Assembly (NCBI GenBank): GCA_001724995.1
Contig: MEFD01000027.1
Coordinates: forward strand, 49,165 to 113,164
Origin: Rubrivivax sp. SCN 71-131
Lineage (GTDB): Bacteria; Pseudomonadota; Gammaproteobacteria; Burkholderiales; Burkholderiaceae_C
Direction: 5' to 3'
DNA: 64,000 nt
Numbering within the stretch: position 1 is the first letter of the stretch; the number at the start of each line of letters is the position of its first letter. The position numbers were made by a program, and so were the translations under genes. The notes beneath the pieces are model-generated. The model was not told the DNA's origin. It ran no database searches and worked only from the letters and a program-made list of their open reading frames with translations. Shown here in pieces: positions 33,124-40,802 of the stretch.

Positions 33124-34470
33124 TCAGCCCATCAGCTCGCCGAGCACGGCGCGCGCCTTGGCCAGGGCCCGGGGCTCGAGCCGGGCCTTGTCGGAGGCGC
33201 TGCCGTCGCCGCGCGTGGCGTCGAAGCCGATCTTCGAACCCTGCCCGGCGCCGCTGGCCGAGGGGTCGATGACGTAGGCATCGGTGCCGGAAATGATGAT
33301 CGTATCGTGAGCCGGCCGCAGCCGCGTGGCCAGCGCCCACGCGACTTCGCGCGGGTTGCGGATGTCGACGTCGTCGTCGACGACGGTGACCGACTTCAGC
33401 CGCTTGTCGAACGCCAGCGCCAGGTGGATGAGCCGCCGAACTTCGGAGCGCGAGGTGCCCGAGACGGCGACGACCATCGCGAAGCCGGCCGTGCCGCTGG
33501 CGATCTCGAGGTCGGCGACGCCGGCCACGTGCTCGCGCAACTGGCGCAGCATCTCGGTGCCGGCCGCGAGCCACAGCAGCATGTCGACGTCGGCCGCCCA
33601 GGGCGTGAGGCCGGGGTAGAGCGGCTCGCGTCGATGCGTGACGGCGGTGACCTCGATCACCGCGCTCTCGTTGCTGAAGTAGGCGCCGGTGTTCTCGCCG
33701 AACGGGCCTTCGTGCTGGCGCACGCCGGGCAGCACGCGGCCCTCGATGACGATCTCGGCGCGCGCCGGCACCATCACGTCGACGGTCTCGCCGCGAATCA
33801 GCGGCACCGGCTCGCCGCGCAGCGCGCCAGCAATCGCCATCTTGTCGGGCACCAGCGGCCCGACCTTGCACACGGAGGCGACGACGATCGCGGGCTCGAG
33901 GCCGAGCGCGATCGCCACCTCCAGCGGCTCGCCGCGCGCTTCGGCCGCGGCGTGGAAGAGGGTGAGCGGCGGGTTGGCCAGGAACAGGCCGAGCCGCCGG
34001 GGCCCGTGCACCTGCATGCGGTGGATGCCCATGCCGCGGCGTCCGGTGCCGGGCTCGCTGCAGAGCACGACGCCGGTGGTGATGTAGGGCGCGGCGTCGT
34101 GCTCGTGGTGGGTGAGGATGGGCAGCAGGCCGGTGAGGTCGTCGTCGTGCGTGACGACGACGTCCTTCACCGGCACCTGCGTGGCGCCGACCGGATCGAT
34201 GCCCTGCTGGCGCCGCTGCAGGTAGGTCTCGGCGAGCGCTTCCGGCGTGGTCTCGAAGGCGCGCGCCATGCGCTCGCGGTTGGCGATCAGGTTGCCGTAG
34301 ACGCGCCAGCCGGGGTAGCCCTCGATCGAGTCGAAGAGCAGCGCCGGCGCGTCGGCGCGCGCCTCGCGCAGCGCCGCCGCGATCTCGAAGCGGGGGGAGA
34401 AGCGTTCGCCGACGCGGCGCACGCCGCTGCCGAGACCGTCGATCAGTGCACGCAGGTCGCGCCAGGCCAT
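33124..34470 (-). CDS. Third UbiD-family (de)carboxylase-like protein of the phenol operon
   Basis: This 448-residue UbiD-family protein is distinct from both carboxylase subunits encoded upstream. It keeps the cofactor/catalytic landmarks: Arg in 'GMGIHRMQVHG' and the glutamate pair of 'EGPFGE' five residues apart. It continues with a UbiD-type domain ('VVDDDVDIRNPREVAWAL'). It is like the extra UbiD homologue in known Thauera/Aromatoleum phenol clusters, whose role has not been settled to my knowledge. Options: a chaperone or cofactor carrier for the PpcAB complex, or a decarboxylase for another aromatic acid. It is 19 bp downstream of the small carboxylase subunit, between it and ubiX. Confidence 0.85.
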   Translation of the reverse strand: MAWRDLRALIDGLGSGVRRVGERFSPRFEIAAALREARADAPALLFDSIEGYPGWRVYGNLIANRERMARAFETTPEALAETYLQRRQQGIDPVGATQVPVKDVVVTHDDDLTGLLPILTHHEHDAAPYITTGVVLCSEPGTGRRGMGIHRMQVHGPRRLGLFLANPPLTLFHAAAEARGEPLEVAIALGLEPAIVVASVCKVGPLVPDKMAIAGALRGEPVPLIRGETVDVMVPARAEIVIEGRVLPGVRQHEGPFGENTGAYFSNESAVIEVTAVTHRREPLYPGLTPWAADVDMLLWLAAGTEMLRQLREHVAGVADLEIASGTAGFAMVVAVSGTSRSEVRRLIHLALAFDKRLKSVTVVDDDVDIRNPREVAWALATRLRPAHDTIIISGTDAYVIDPSASGAGQGSKIGFDATRGDGSASDKARLEPRALAKARAVLGELMG

Positions 34471-34489
34471 GTGCCGCTCCCTCTTGCGC

Positions 34490-34744
34490 TCAGCGGTACT
34501 TCGCGGGCAGGCGCTCGACCTCCTCGAGCACCTTCACCGAGAAGCGCTGCGGCGCCAGTTGTCCTCGGCCGTAGCGCACCTGCAGGCTGTCGGGCAGCGC
34601 GTCGAGCGTCGTCGACACGCGCACCTTGGCGCGCTTGTAGGTGTACTTGTGGATGCCCGGGTCGAGCGTGCGGATCGTCAGTTCCAGGTCCTTGCCCTCG
34701 GGCAGTTCGGACAGGTCGGAGACGAAGACTTCCCATTGACTCAT
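34490..34744 (-). CDS. ppcC: Phenylphosphate carboxylase small (about 10 kDa) subunit
   Basis: This 84-residue protein starts at ATG 34742-34744 (MSQWEVFVSDLSELPEGKDLE). Its size and its position between the alpha subunit gene and a UbiD-like gene match the approximately 10-kDa subunit of Thauera aromatica phenylphosphate carboxylase, which with the two UbiD-type subunits suffices for CO2 exchange with 4-hydroxybenzoate. It is rich in charged residues and beta-prone segments ('VRVSTTLDALPDSLQVRYGRG', in two pieces). Subunit lettering (gamma/PpcC) follows my recollection and might differ between databases. No similarity outside this complex is known to me. Confidence 0.82.
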   Translation of the reverse strand: MSQWEVFVSDLSELPEGKDLELTIRTLDPGIHKYTYKRAKVRVSTTLDALPDSLQVRYGRGQLAPQRFSVKVLEEVERLPAKYR

Positions 34745-34782
34745 TGCGAATGTCCTTTCCTGTGACTCTGCGGGGCGGCCGG

Positions 34783-36237
34783 TCAGAGGGCCACCGGCGG
34801 GTAGCCGTACTTGGTCCAGTTGGAGAGCACCTTCTCCTGCACGTCCTTGGGGTAGACGTTGCGGAAGGACACGAGCGAGGGCACGTCGTTGATCTTGTCC
34901 CAGTCGACCGGCCACAGGCAGTCGAAGAGCACCTGCGAGCCGATCGAGTACTTGCGGTCGTGCGGGTTGGCGTGCGGGTAGAGCGCCGTGCCGGTGGTGT
35001 TCTTGAAGACGTGGATGCCGCGCTCGGGGTTGCAGCGCGTGCAGAACGCGTGATAGACCTCGTCCCAGTTGTAGATGTCGGTCTGGTCGTCGACCACCAT
35101 CACCATGTGGAACCAGGGCCCGAGCTTGGAGCCGAAGGCGAGCTGCGCGATCTGCATCGCGATGCCGGCGTAGGTCGGCTTCACGCCGACGATCATCATG
35201 TGGTGCGTCGAGCGCGGGTGCATGTAGACGCCGGTGACCGGGATGCCCTGGCTCTTGAGCAGCTTCTCCAGCTCGAGGCCGAGCGAGAACGAGCGCAGCA
35301 GTTGCCCCTCGTCCTGCGGCACGCCCATGTTGGAGATCGTCATCGTCGCGTTGTTGCGGTAGGTGATGCAGTTGACGCGGAAGGTGACGCGGAAGTCGCG
35401 CGGGCTGGTGCGGTAGCCGGTGTACTCGCCGAAGGGGCCTTCCTCGACCTTGTAGTCGGGCAGGATCTCGCCCTCGATGATGATCTCGGCATCGGCCGGC
35501 ACCTCGAGGTCGTTGGTCTCGCACTTGACGAGCTTCACCGCCTCGCCGGCAAGCATGCCGGTGAGCTCGGGCTCGGGGATGGGCGAGGGCGCGCAGGCCG
35601 CCATCGCCGCCAGCGGCGACAGGCCGATGGCGGTGGCGAACGGGCAGGTCTCGCCGCGCGGCAGGTAGTACTCGGTGAGCGCCTTGCCGAGGTCGGAGAA
35701 GGGGAAGACTGCGCCGGACATGGTGCGCGAGTCGAACATCATCTGCCGGTACATGCCCCAGTTCACGTCGCCGCGCACCGGATGCTTGGTGATCACGGCG
35801 TGCCAGGTGCCGACGTAGCGGCCGCCGTCGCCGTCGTGCACCAGCGGCACCGGCAGTCGGCAGAGGTCGACGTCCTTGCCCTTGAGGATGTTCTCCTTGC
35901 AGGGCGCGTCCTCGCGCTTGACGATCACCGGCGCGACGGGCTCGCCGTTGGTGCGCTTCAGGTACTCGCGGCCGAGTTCGGGCAGCGGCGTCTTGGGGTC
36001 CAGACCCATCGAGATCGCCATGCGGCGATAGGTGGACAGCGGCGCGCCGAAGTAGCGGAAGCCGGGGTAGTCCTTGATGCTTTCCATCAGCGGCGCGGGG
36101 GCGGCGAGCTCGCAGACGCGGCGCACGATGGCGCCGGCCTCGTTCTCCCAGTCGACTTCCTGCGCGATGCGCACCGCGTCGCCGGAGGCGATGAGGGCCT
36201 CGACGAACTCACGATTGCTGCGGGGGGCGTTGGCCAC
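34783..36237 (-). CDS. ppcA: Phenylphosphate carboxylase alpha subunit (UbiD family)
   Basis: A 484-residue UbiD-family protein starting at GTG 36235-36237, with AGGAGC nine bases upstream. It begins VANAPRSNREFVEALIASGD and carries 'GDVNWGMYRQMMFD' (cofactor-binding Arg), 'KVEEGPFGEYTGYRTSPRDF' (catalytic glutamates) and 'VTGVYMHPRSTHHMMIVGVK', in shorter pieces. From memory this closely follows the 54-kDa alpha subunit in Thauera/Aromatoleum, which carboxylates phenylphosphate to 4-hydroxybenzoate with release of phosphate. It lies between the delta (HAD) and small subunit genes. The reaction takes place in the cytosol without oxygen. Confidence 0.93.
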   Translation of the reverse strand: MANAPRSNREFVEALIASGDAVRIAQEVDWENEAGAIVRRVCELAAPAPLMESIKDYPGFRYFGAPLSTYRRMAISMGLDPKTPLPELGREYLKRTNGEPVAPVIVKREDAPCKENILKGKDVDLCRLPVPLVHDGDGGRYVGTWHAVITKHPVRGDVNWGMYRQMMFDSRTMSGAVFPFSDLGKALTEYYLPRGETCPFATAIGLSPLAAMAACAPSPIPEPELTGMLAGEAVKLVKCETNDLEVPADAEIIIEGEILPDYKVEEGPFGEYTGYRTSPRDFRVTFRVNCITYRNNATMTISNMGVPQDEGQLLRSFSLGLELEKLLKSQGIPVTGVYMHPRSTHHMMIVGVKPTYAGIAMQIAQLAFGSKLGPWFHMVMVVDDQTDIYNWDEVYHAFCTRCNPERGIHVFKNTTGTALYPHANPHDRKYSIGSQVLFDCLWPVDWDKINDVPSLVSFRNVYPKDVQEKVLSNWTKYGYPPVAL

Positions 36238-36303
36238 TTGAACTTGCTCCTGTTTGCCGTTGCGTGAACGGAGGGTTGCTACGAAGGGTCGGCTGACCCG
36301 CTG

Positions 36304-36813
36304 TCAGGCGATCTTGGAGAGGATCGCGTCCCACTTGCCCTGGGTCTTGAGGATCATCTCGGCGGCCTCGCGCACGGCGCCGTAGCCGCCGCGCGCCTTG
36401 GTGACGTAGGCGGCGGCATGCTTCACCTCCTCGACGGCGTCGGCGACGGCGATCGGCAGGCCCACGCGCTTCATCATCGAGAGGTCGACGAGGTCGTCGC
36501 CGACGTAGGCGACCTGCGAATCGTCGATGCCCATCTCGGCGAGCATCTGCTCGTAGGGCTCGGTCTTCTTCTTGATGCCCTCGTGGAAGCGCTTGATCTT
36601 CAGTTCCTCGGCGCGGTGGCGCACCGAGCCGGACTTCTTCGAGGTGATGATGGCGACGTCGATGCCGCTCATCTGCAGCGCGACGACGGCGAAGCCGTCC
36701 TTGATGTCGAAGTTGCGCTGCTCGACGCCGTTGTCGTCGATGACGATGCGGCCATCGCTCATCACGCCATCGACGTCGAGGATGACCAGCTTCACGTTCT
36801 TGGCTTTGTCCAT
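36304..36813 (-). CDS. ppcD: Phenylphosphate carboxylase delta subunit, HAD phosphatase (KdsC-like)
   Basis: The 169-residue (about 18-kDa) HAD protein starts at ATG 36811-36813 (MDKAKNVKLVILDVDGVMSD). It has the motif I DxD in 'LVILDVDGVMSDG', motif II Thr/Ser near 'VAIITSKKSG', a Lys in motif III ('RFHEGIKKKTEP') and motif IV 'VAYVGDDLVDLSMMK'. It resembles KDO-8-phosphate phosphatase KdsC and matches the 18-kDa phosphatase-like subunit needed for carboxylation but not for CO2 exchange in T. aromatica. It presumably removes phosphate from phenylphosphate while handing phenolate to the alpha/beta subunits. It lies 41 bp downstream of the flavin reductase gene. Confidence 0.9.
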   Translation of the reverse strand: MDKAKNVKLVILDVDGVMSDGRIVIDDNGVEQRNFDIKDGFAVVALQMSGIDVAIITSKKSGSVRHRAEELKIKRFHEGIKKKTEPYEQMLAEMGIDDSQVAYVGDDLVDLSMMKRVGLPIAVADAVEEVKHAAAYVTKARGGYGAVREAAEMILKTQGKWDAILSKIA

Positions 36814-36854
36814 GCGGTTCTCCGGATGCTCTGCGCGGGGGCGCGGTTCGATGT

Positions 36855-37469
36855 TCAATGCGGGTACTTGACGACGGGGCCCTCGAGCGCGGCGCCGACG
36901 GCGCGGCTGGCGCCGCCCCAGCGCACGACGGGCTTGCCGCCCTTGCGCACGTTCCAGCCGGTCACGAGGCCGAGGAAGAGGTCATGGTCGCCGCAGGCGG
37001 CGACCTTGAGCACGCGGCATTCGTAGTTCGCCGCGCTCCCGGCGACGCGCGGACTGGCGACCGACTCCGAGGGCTCCAGGCGCAGCGCGAGCTTCTCGAG
37101 CTTGTCCGGGTCGTCGCCCTTGATCGAGCCGGCGAGCAGCGCCTTGGCGTTCTGCGCCTCGTCGACGACGTTGATCGTGAAGTGCCGGCCCTGGTTGACG
37201 AGCTTGTGCGTGCGCATGCCCGGGTGCAGGTAGACGGCGACGATCACCGGGTCGTAGGAGACCCACATCGCCGTCACCGCCGCGACGTCGGTGACGTCGC
37301 CGCTGCGCACGCACAGCAGCGCCTGGGGGCAGGGCAGGCTGGAGAGCAGCCGCCCGAGCTCGGCATTGCGCGCGCGCTTGCCTTCGTCCTTCGCGCGCTT
37401 GCCATCGTCCTTCGCGCGCTTGGCGCCTTGCCCGGCGGCCGGGACGGCCTTGGCGGTTCGGGTAGCCAT
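36855..37469 (-). CDS. Flavin reductase-like FMN-binding split-barrel protein in the phenol operon
   Basis: The 204-residue protein is a flavin reductase-type split barrel ('VAAVTAMWVSYDPVIVAVY', 'PGMRTHKLVNQGRHFTINVV', 'AANYECRVLKVAACGDHDLF', in shorter pieces). The N-terminal 35 residues form a Lys/Arg-rich tail built on a 7-residue repeat (AKDDGKR, AKDEGKR, ARNAELG), encoded by a 21-bp tandem repeat at 37381-37422. It lies between the beta and delta subunit genes, an odd place for a reductase. FMN reduction would supply the FMNH2 that UbiX needs; a direct role in keeping the carboxylase prFMN reduced is also possible. I do not recall an equivalent in the Thauera cluster. AGGACGACG precedes the ATG. 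Confidence 0.75.
   Translation of the reverse strand: MATRTAKAVPAAGQGAKRAKDDGKRAKDEGKRARNAELGRLLSSLPCPQALLCVRSGDVTDVAAVTAMWVSYDPVIVAVYLHPGMRTHKLVNQGRHFTINVVDEAQNAKALLAGSIKGDDPDKLEKLALRLEPSESVASPRVAGSAANYECRVLKVAACGDHDLFLGLVTGWNVRKGGKPVVRWGGASRAVGAALEGPVVKYPH
37381..37422. repeat. 21-bp tandem repeat coding a basic heptad tail
   Basis: Two adjacent 21-bp copies differing at one position (CCTTCGTCC... versus CCATCGTCC...) encode the AKDDGKR/AKDEGKR repeats at the N-terminus of the flavin reductase-like protein. A partial third copy follows. It may expand or contract by slippage. Confidence 0.7.
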
Positions 37470-37482
37470 CGTCGTCCTCCCC

Positions 37483-38901
37483 TCAACCCAGGCCGAACTC
37501 GGCCCAGCGGCCGCGCACGCGCGCCACCGTCTCCTCGTCCAGGCGCGACTCGACGGGCTTCTGCTTCCACTCGTAGGGGATGCAGGCGTCCATCAGGATG
37601 CGCGAGGTGGTGAGCTTGTCGCCGTCGGGATCGAGCGCAGGATCGAGCGGCGTCGAGCGGCCGCGCTTGATCAGCTCGGTGCCGCGCATCGGGTCGTAGC
37701 GGCAGGACAGCGCCCAGACGACGCGCTGCAGGTCGTCGGAGGCGATGTCCTCGTCGACCGTGATCACGCCCTTGATGCCGTAGCTGCCGGTGTTGCTGCC
37801 GATGACGGCGTCGGCGACCTGGCGCGAGTGCCCCGGGTAGGCCTGCTTGACCGAGACCACGGCCCAGAAGCGGCCGGCCGACTCGGGCAGCACGCAGACG
37901 TTCTGGATGCCGGGGATCTTCATCTTCTCGAGCTCGGTCCACAGCGTGGCCGTGCGCGTGAAGGACAGCAGCATGTGCACGTCGGTGACCGGGCGGCCCT
38001 GGCCCGTGGCCCAGAGGATCGGGTTGTTGCGATGCAGGATCTGCTTGACCTCGAGCACCGGCTTGGGGATCGGCTTGTGCAGCTCGTCGGTGTAGTAGCC
38101 CGTGTACTCGGCGAACGGGCCTTCGGGGCGGAAGTTGTTGGGGTCGATCTCGCCTTCGAGCACGATCTCCGCGCCCGCGGGGACGGGCAGGCCGGTCATC
38201 GGCGCCATCAGGTACTCGGCCTGCTGGCCGCGCACGGTGCCGGTGATGTCGAAGTCGCTGGCGCCCTTGTGCATCAGCGTGCCGGCCATGAAGAGCAGCG
38301 GGTCGCAGCCGATCACCGCCGCGGCGGGCATCTTCTTGCCCATCTTGGCGTACTTCTTCATGATGCGCTCGCCGCGCTTGCCCGGCAGGATCTGCACGCC
38401 GCAGCTCTTGTTGTCGAGCATCTGCATGCGGTAGGTGCCGAGGTTGGTCTCGCCGGTCTCGGGATCCTTCAGTACGACGAAGACCGTGGTGCCGATGTAG
38501 CGCCCGCCGTCCAGCGGAAAGAAGCGCGGCACCGGGAACATCTCCAGGTTGACCTTGTCGCCCTGGAGCACGTTCTCGAGCACCGGGCCGTCCTTGACCT
38601 CCTTGGCCTTGATCAGGCCCTCGGCGCTGATGCTCTTCCTCATCCAGGCCTGCGCCGATTCGCAGATCGAATTGCCGTGCGGCAGGCCGAGCATGATCGC
38701 CAGCCGCTTGGTGGTGGCGAAGGCGCCGGTGAAGATCGGCGTCGAATAACCCTTGACGTTCTCGAACAGCAGCGCCGGGCCCTTGCTCTCCTCCACCAGC
38801 TTGGAGATGTGCGACACCTCGAGATTCCAGTCGACCTCGGCGCCGATGCGCTTGAGTTCGCCGGCCTGGTCGCATTGGGCGATGTAGCTGCGCAGATCCA
38901 T
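37483..38901 (-). CDS. ppcB: Phenylphosphate carboxylase beta subunit (UbiD family)
   Basis: This 472-residue UbiD protein begins MDLRSYIAQCDQAGELKRIG. It carries 'NLGTYRMQMLD' (Arg of the cofactor site), 'EGPFAEYTGYYTDELHKPIP' (glutamate pair) and 'KVLEVKQILHRNNPILW'-like segments. It ends with 'LMDACIPYEWKQKPVESR'. This agrees with the 53-kDa beta subunit of phenylphosphate carboxylase as I remember it. A clear ribosome binding site AGGAGC lies upstream of ATG 38899-38901. It is 68 bp downstream of the CBS-domain gene. With PpcA it forms the core that exchanges CO2 with 4-hydroxybenzoate. Confidence 0.93.
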   Translation of the reverse strand: MDLRSYIAQCDQAGELKRIGAEVDWNLEVSHISKLVEESKGPALLFENVKGYSTPIFTGAFATTKRLAIMLGLPHGNSICESAQAWMRKSISAEGLIKAKEVKDGPVLENVLQGDKVNLEMFPVPRFFPLDGGRYIGTTVFVVLKDPETGETNLGTYRMQMLDNKSCGVQILPGKRGERIMKKYAKMGKKMPAAAVIGCDPLLFMAGTLMHKGASDFDITGTVRGQQAEYLMAPMTGLPVPAGAEIVLEGEIDPNNFRPEGPFAEYTGYYTDELHKPIPKPVLEVKQILHRNNPILWATGQGRPVTDVHMLLSFTRTATLWTELEKMKIPGIQNVCVLPESAGRFWAVVSVKQAYPGHSRQVADAVIGSNTGSYGIKGVITVDEDIASDDLQRVVWALSCRYDPMRGTELIKRGRSTPLDPALDPDGDKLTTSRILMDACIPYEWKQKPVESRLDEETVARVRGRWAEFGLG

Positions 38902-38969
38902 TTGTGAGTGCTCCTGTTGTCCGTGGAATGGTGGGAAGTTGGAATGACGGCGCGTGGCCGGCCTTGGAT

Positions 38970-39647
38970 TCAGGCGGCCGCCTTGGCGACGGCCTGTGCG
39001 TCCTGGACCGACTCGATCACCGCCCAGCCGGAGGCTTCGAGTGCGGCGGTGACCGCTTCGACACTGGGCCCGTGGAAGCGCACGATCAGCTTCTTCAGCG
39101 CGGTACCGGGCTTGCCGCAGCCGATCGGGTAGATGGCGACGACCTCGGCGCCGGCCTTCTCGACCGCGTCGGTGACGCGCCCGATGGTGCCGGGGACGAT
39201 GGCCATCGGTGCCAGCGTGACGCCGCTGCGTCGCTCGAAGGCACCGAGAAAGTGCGCCGCGAGGGCGAAGATCTCGTTGGACGAGATCAGCCCGACGACG
39301 TTGCCCTTGTCCATCACCGGGAACTGCGCGACCTGCAGCTCCTGCCCCTTCTGCAGCACCGACTCCATCGTGTCGTCGGCCTGCACGGTGGCGGGGTTGC
39401 GCACCATCAGGTCGCGCACGCGCAGCCGCGTCGAGAAGAAGGCGAATTCGTCCGGGCTTTGCGTGCGCGCGACGTGGTGCGCCGCGCGCAGGCAGTTGAC
39501 CCGGGTGAGCAGGCCGCGCAGGCGGCCGTCCTCGACCACCGGCAGCCCCTGCACGCTGGTCTCGGAGAAGATGCGGTTGGCTTCGCTGAGCAGCGTGTCG
39601 CCGGTCACCGTCTCGGGTGTCGGCTTCATCCAGTTGCGTACGAGCAC
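38970..39647 (-). CDS. ppsC: Phenylphosphate synthase accessory CBS-domain subunit
   Basis: The 225-residue protein starts at GTG 39645-39647, preceded by AAGGAGGG. It has two CBS domains: 'VLVRNWMKPTPETVTGDTLL' to about residue 60, and 'RVRDLMVRNPATVQADDTME' from about 75, ending near 'FPVMDKGNVVGLISSNEIF'. A further C-terminal region (about 150-225) looks like an ACT-type fold ('AIVPGTIGRVTDAVEKAGAE'). It matches protein 3 (24 kDa) of T. aromatica phenylphosphate synthase, which stimulates the enzyme. CBS domains often bind nucleotides, so it may sense ATP/AMP. It lies between the synthase genes and the carboxylase beta gene. Confidence 0.9.
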   Translation of the reverse strand: MLVRNWMKPTPETVTGDTLLSEANRIFSETSVQGLPVVEDGRLRGLLTRVNCLRAAHHVARTQSPDEFAFFSTRLRVRDLMVRNPATVQADDTMESVLQKGQELQVAQFPVMDKGNVVGLISSNEIFALAAHFLGAFERRSGVTLAPMAIVPGTIGRVTDAVEKAGAEVVAIYPIGCGKPGTALKKLIVRFHGPSVEAVTAALEASGWAVIESVQDAQAVAKAAA

Positions 39648-39669
39648 GCTTGGCCCTCCTTCGGGTTGG

Positions 39670-40800
39670 TCAGCTCACCTTCCGGCCCGAGAGCAGGCCG
39701 GAGATGATGTAGTTCATGGCCGAGGTCGCCTCCTTGCTGGAGTCCTCGGCCGCGGCCTTGGCCTTGGCGCTCCACACGGTCTCGGGGCGCGCCTGCAGGA
39801 TGAAGATGTTGCTGCCCGAGGGCACGTCCTTGTCGACCGCCCATTCGACGTCCATCGGGCGGCCGTAGTGCTTCTCGATCTGCTTGCCCATCCAGGCCAG
39901 CTCGCTGATCTCGTCGTCGACGAGGGACTGCACGGTCTGGCGCTCGATCGGCACCTCGATCAGGTGGCTGCGCTGCGTCTTCAGGTCGACCGTGTAGCAG
40001 TGCTCCTTGCGCGAGATCGTGCGCTCGGTGATGTCCAGCGTCACCTTGTTGACGACGAAGTGATCGGGTGTCACCTCGCCGGAGACGACCGATTCGCCGA
40101 AGCCGTAGTTGGAATCGATGACGATCACCGAGCGGTCGCCGTTGGCCGGATGCACGGTGAACATCACGCCTGCGGTGTAGGCGTTGGCCATCTTCTGCAC
40201 GCCCACGCTGATGGCGACCTCCTCGTGGGCGAAGCCCATCTTCTGGCGGTAGCCGATGGCGCGCGCGGTGTAGAGGCTCGAGATGCAGCGCCGCACGTGA
40301 TGCAGCACCTCCTCGGCGCCGCGGATCCACAGGTAGGTGTCCTGCTGTCCGGCGAAGCTGGCGCCCGGCAGGTCCTCGGCCGTGGCGGAGGAGCGCACCG
40401 CCACCGGCGTGGCCGGCAGCCCGCAGCGCAGCGACAGGCAGCGGTAGGCCTCGGCGACCTCGTCCTCGAACTCGATCGACATCGGGCGCGACTCGATCAT
40501 CTCGCGGATCCTGGCCGAGGCCTCTTCCAGGCGCAGGATGTCGTCGTGCGGCAGGCCGTGCACCAGCTTGCCGATCTCGGGCAGGATGCCCGCTTCCCGC
40601 AGGAAGCGGGTGCAGCCGTGCGTCGTGACCGCGAAGCCCGGGGGCACGCGCACGCCCATGCGGATCAGTTCGCCCAGCGACGCGCACTTGCCGCCGACCT
40701 CGGGCAGCGAGTCCTTGTCGCACTCCTCGAACCAGCGCACCGTCGGTGCCGCCTGAGGGTTCGATGCTTGCGTTGACAACGTTTGCACGGCTGCCTCCAT
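39670..40800 (-). CDS. ppsB: Phenylphosphate synthase ATP-binding subunit
   Basis: The 376-residue protein resembles the N-terminal part of phosphoenolpyruvate synthase, with an ATP-grasp-type motif 'VRSSATAEDLPGASFAGQQD', 'GVMFTVHPANGDRSVIVIDS', 'EVTPDHFVVNK' and the terminal 'MDVEWAVDKDVPSGSNIFIL'. It matches protein 2 (about 40 kDa) of phenylphosphate synthase, which binds ATP and passes a phosphoryl group to the histidine of the large subunit. The ATG at 40798-40800 lies just past the ppsA stop codon at 40803-40805, so translation is coupled. It functions with PpsA and PpsC to turn phenol into phenylphosphate at the cost of both ATP phosphoanhydride bonds. Confidence 0.92.
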   Translation of the reverse strand: MEAAVQTLSTQASNPQAAPTVRWFEECDKDSLPEVGGKCASLGELIRMGVRVPPGFAVTTHGCTRFLREAGILPEIGKLVHGLPHDDILRLEEASARIREMIESRPMSIEFEDEVAEAYRCLSLRCGLPATPVAVRSSATAEDLPGASFAGQQDTYLWIRGAEEVLHHVRRCISSLYTARAIGYRQKMGFAHEEVAISVGVQKMANAYTAGVMFTVHPANGDRSVIVIDSNYGFGESVVSGEVTPDHFVVNKVTLDITERTISRKEHCYTVDLKTQRSHLIEVPIERQTVQSLVDDEISELAWMGKQIEKHYGRPMDVEWAVDKDVPSGSNIFILQARPETVWSAKAKAAAEDSSKEATSAMNYIISGLLSGRKVS

Positions 40801-40802
40801 CT

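Noticed and set aside
32245..36267. A 1340-residue plus-strand open frame opposite the phenol operon
   Set aside because: Low-complexity His/Val/Asp/Gly shadow sequence; all conserved families lie on the minus strand.
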